Source: Streptomyces griseoluteus
GTDB taxonomy: Bacteria; Actinomycetota; Actinomycetes; Streptomycetales; Streptomycetaceae
Length of the DNA stretch: 64,000 bases
Direction of reading: 5' to 3'
NCBI RefSeq assembly: GCF_004784465.1
Contig: NZ_SRRU01000001.1
Location: 930,001 to 994,000, forward strand
In this document: positions 62,203 to 64,000 of the stretch, piece by piece
How the letters are laid out: each line of letters opens with the position of its first letter
Position numbering within the stretch: position 1 is the stretch's first letter
The notes under the pieces: generated by a model
What the model saw: only the letters and a program-made list of their open reading frames with translations
What the model was told of the DNA's origin: nothing
Database searches by the model: none
Made by a program: the position numbers and the translations under genes

Positions 62203-64000
62203 CTAACGCTCCTGGTCGTAGGTGCTGTCAGGACCACCGTGCTGATTGGTGGTGGCCTGGCCGTTCGTTTCACTGCCTGCGCTGCGTCCGCGCTGGACGC
62301 CTCGACGCAGGTTGCTCAGCCTGCCCCGGACATCCTCCGGGGCGCGGGAGACCTGTGGGCCCCCCTGAGGGGTGCTCTCGGCGGTGCCCTCGACCAGGTT
62401 GGCCTTGGGTACCCGCCGCGGCAGGCCGGAGGACGTGACCCCGCCCGCCTTGGGCTTGCGAAGCTGCGAGGCCTGCTGCCAGCGCTCGTCGTTCGCCGAA
62501 CGCCAGTCGTCGGTGCCGCCGCCCGCGGGGGCCGGAGCCTCCTGGCGGCCGAGCGACGCGCCGTTCGCGCCGGCGGAGCGGTTCAGCCCACCCGAACCGT
62601 TCAGTCCGTTCGAACCGTTCGCTGCGTTCGGACCGTGCAGTCCGTTCGAGGCGAGGCCGCTGGAACCCAGTCCGCCCGAACCGTTCACGTTCAGGCCGCC
62701 GGAGTTGCCCAGCGGGGCCGAGCCGCCCGCGCCACCGCGACGGGGCAGACCCGCGTTGGTCACACCGCCCGCGGCCGGACCGCCCGGCGCCGGACGCTCG
62801 AAGCCTCCGTGGCCGTTGGAGCCCAGGTCACCGGGGTCGGCGGCCTGTGCCGGCTCCGACTCCGAAGCGTACTGGGCCGGGTAGCCGTTCTGGAAACCGT
62901 TCTGCTGGGGCCAGTCGTCCTGGAAGGACTGCTGCTGCCCGTCGTACGAGCCGCCGAAGGCGTCACCGGCGGGCGCGTTCTGGCCCTGCTGGGGGTAACC
63001 GGACTGCGGGTAGCCGCCGTCCTGCCCGAAGTACTGCTCGTCGTAGGCAGGCTGCTGCTGCTCCTGGTAGGCCTGCTGCTCCGGATAGGCGTCAGCCTGG
63101 GGCTGCCGCTGCTCGGGGAAGCCCGAGCCGTTCTCCGGGTAGCCGCCGGGCGCCTGGTCGAAGCCGTCCTGGTAGCCGGGCCGGCCGTCCTCGGCGCCGT
63201 CCCGCGGGCTGTGCTGGGCCTCCAGCGCCGCCCGGCGCTCCTCGCGCTCCAGGGAACGGCCGACCGGGTCCAGACCGCGGATGTCGTCGGGCACCTCGGT
63301 GTAGCGGCTGTCGTCGAAGCCCAGCTCCGCCGCCGTGCGCATCGGCTGTGCCTGCGCCTGCGGCTGGGGGTTGAAGCTCTCGCCGGCGAACTGCTGCTCC
63401 GGAATGATTTGCGAGACCGTGAACTCCTCGCGCTCGAGCTGCGCCTCGCCGCCACCACCGTGGGTGATCGCGTCGGGGAGCATGACCAGCGAGGTCGTAC
63501 CGGCCTGCTCGCCCGAGGGGCGGAGCTGGACGCGGATGCCGTGCCGGTCGGACAGCCGGCCGACCACGAACAGACCCATGCGCTGGGAGATCGCGGCGTC
63601 CACGGTCGGCGGGTTGGCCAGCTTGTGGTTGATGTCCGCGAAGTCCTCGGCGGTGAGGCCGATGCCCTTGTCGTGGATCTCGATCATCACACGGCCGTCG
63701 GGGAGACGGGTCGCGGTGACGCGGACCTTGGTCTGCGGGGAGGAGAACGTGGTGGCGTTCTCCAGCAGCTCGGCGAGCAGGTGCACGAGGTCGGTGACCG
63801 CGCGGCCGTGGATCTCGGCCTCCGGCACGCCGGACAGCTCGATGCGCTCGTACTGCTCCACCTCGGAGGAGGCGGCGCGCAGCACGTCGACCAGCGGGAC
63901 CGGCTGGTCCCAGCGGCGGCCGGGCTCCTCGCCGGCGAGGACCAGCAGGTTCTCGCCGTTGCGGCGCATACGGGTGGCCAGGTGGTCCAGCTTGAAGAGG
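62203..64000 (-). CDS. cvnA: Conservon sensor histidine kinase (CvnA), 5' end outside window
   Basis: The visible 598 residues begin LFKLDHLATRMRRNGENLLVLAG, the dimerisation helix of nitrate/sulfonate-type actinobacterial kinases, then the HATPase domain: N box ELLENATTF, G1 DKGIGL, and MGLFVVGRLSDRHGIRVQLRPS. After about residue 195 comes a long disordered tail rich in Gln, Pro, Gly, Tyr and Asn, with a Gly-Leu-Asn-Ser low-complexity block (about 62560-62700) and short conserved islands (GGVTNAGLPRRG and KAGGVTSSGLPRRVPKANL). The N-terminal sensor and membrane part is beyond the window end. First gene of cvnA-B-C-D. Confidence 0.93.
   Translation of the reverse strand, partial: LFKLDHLATRMRRNGENLLVLAGEEPGRRWDQPVPLVDVLRAASSEVEQYERIELSGVPEAEIHGRAVTDLVHLLAELLENATTFSSPQTKVRVTATRLPDGRVMIEIHDKGIGLTAEDFADINHKLANPPTVDAAISQRMGLFVVGRLSDRHGIRVQLRPSGEQAGTTSLVMLPDAITHGGGGEAQLEREEFTVSQIIPEQQFAGESFNPQPQAQAQPMRTAAELGFDDSRYTEVPDDIRGLDPVGRSLEREERRAALEAQHSPRDGAEDGRPGYQDGFDQAPGGYPENGSGFPEQRQPQADAYPEQQAYQEQQQPAYDEQYFGQDGGYPQSGYPQQGQNAPAGDAFGGSYDGQQQSFQDDWPQQNGFQNGYPAQYASESEPAQAADPGDLGSNGHGGFERPAPGGPAAGGVTNAGLPRRGGAGGSAPLGNSGGLNVNGSGGLGSSGLASNGLHGPNAANGSNGLNGSGGLNRSAGANGASLGRQEAPAPAGGGTDDWRSANDERWQQASQLRKPKAGGVTSSGLPRRVPKANLVEGTAESTPQGGPQVSRAPEDVRGRLSNLRRGVQRGRSAGSETNGQATTNQHGGPDSTYDQER

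Overview
The window is chromosomal DNA of very high G+C content with strong third-position G/C bias, many GTG starts and classic actinobacterial families (mycothiol-dependent isomerase family, conservon proteins, AccB/AccE acyl-CoA carboxylase, paired GGDEF/EAL proteins). Gene content and order match the conserved core of a Streptomyces chromosome: oligopeptide ABC transporter, cysteine desulfurase, mnmA, ligA, GGDEF-EAL gene, gatCAB, GGDEF-EAL gene, ilvBNC, serA, proline catabolism, leuB, ilvE, cimA, accBE, conservon. I recognise this as the region known in S. coelicolor as roughly SCO5476 to SCO5544; that assignment is from memory of gene order, not from a search. No tRNA, rRNA, CRISPR array, prophage or biosynthetic cluster was seen.

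Layout. 1-6.3 kb: peptide ABC transporter (permease, lipoprotein, permease, two ATPases), with a perfect 16-bp hairpin between the lipoprotein and the second permease and a repetitive acidic/basic tail on the last ATPase. 6.4-9.2 kb: TRIC-type channel, thioesterase, FabR-like TetR regulator with AACAnnTGTT sites, two small membrane proteins. 9.3-18 kb: cysteine desulfurase and mnmA (tRNA thiolation) flanking a peptidoglycan amidase, then hydrolase, DUF427, LOG-family, SDR, MetE-like and ligA. 18.3-32.3 kb: GGDEF-EAL protein with intact EAL and an in-frame TTA codon (rmdB-like), gatCAB with a small protein between gatA and gatB, small membrane proteins, a PQQ-type sugar dehydrogenase-like lipoprotein, aldo/keto reductase, a ~250-bp inverted-repeat element, a 2-hydroxyacid dehydrogenase, and a second GGDEF-EAL protein whose EAL domain is degenerate (cdgC-like).

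32.3-50 kb: branched-chain amino acid and related metabolism: an ilvB leader peptide with attenuator, ilvB-ilvN-ilvC, serA, a drug-efflux MFS gene with divergent TetR gene, a PucR-type regulator divergent from proline dehydrogenase and pruA, a frameshifted mycothiol-dependent isomerase-family gene, leuB, ilvE, then a second leader peptide plus attenuator in front of cimA. ilvBNC, leuB, ilvE and cimA together cover most of Ile/Val/Leu synthesis, and two of these units carry independent translation-coupled attenuators. 50-58 kb: GPP34 protein, divergent secreted GH30 and GH3 glycosidases, a TPM-like secreted protein, YceI and a small secreted M15-like protein. 58.6-64 kb: accB-accE (acyl-CoA carboxylase beta and epsilon) and, convergent to it, a conservon (cvnA-B-C-D) truncated by the window end.

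At least ten genes have a TAnnnT hexamer 6 to 8 nt before the start codon and no ribosome binding site, suggesting leaderless mRNAs. The only stretches above 300 bp without a conventional gene are 27615-27940 (the inverted-repeat element) and 47681-48034 (terminator, leader peptide, attenuator).
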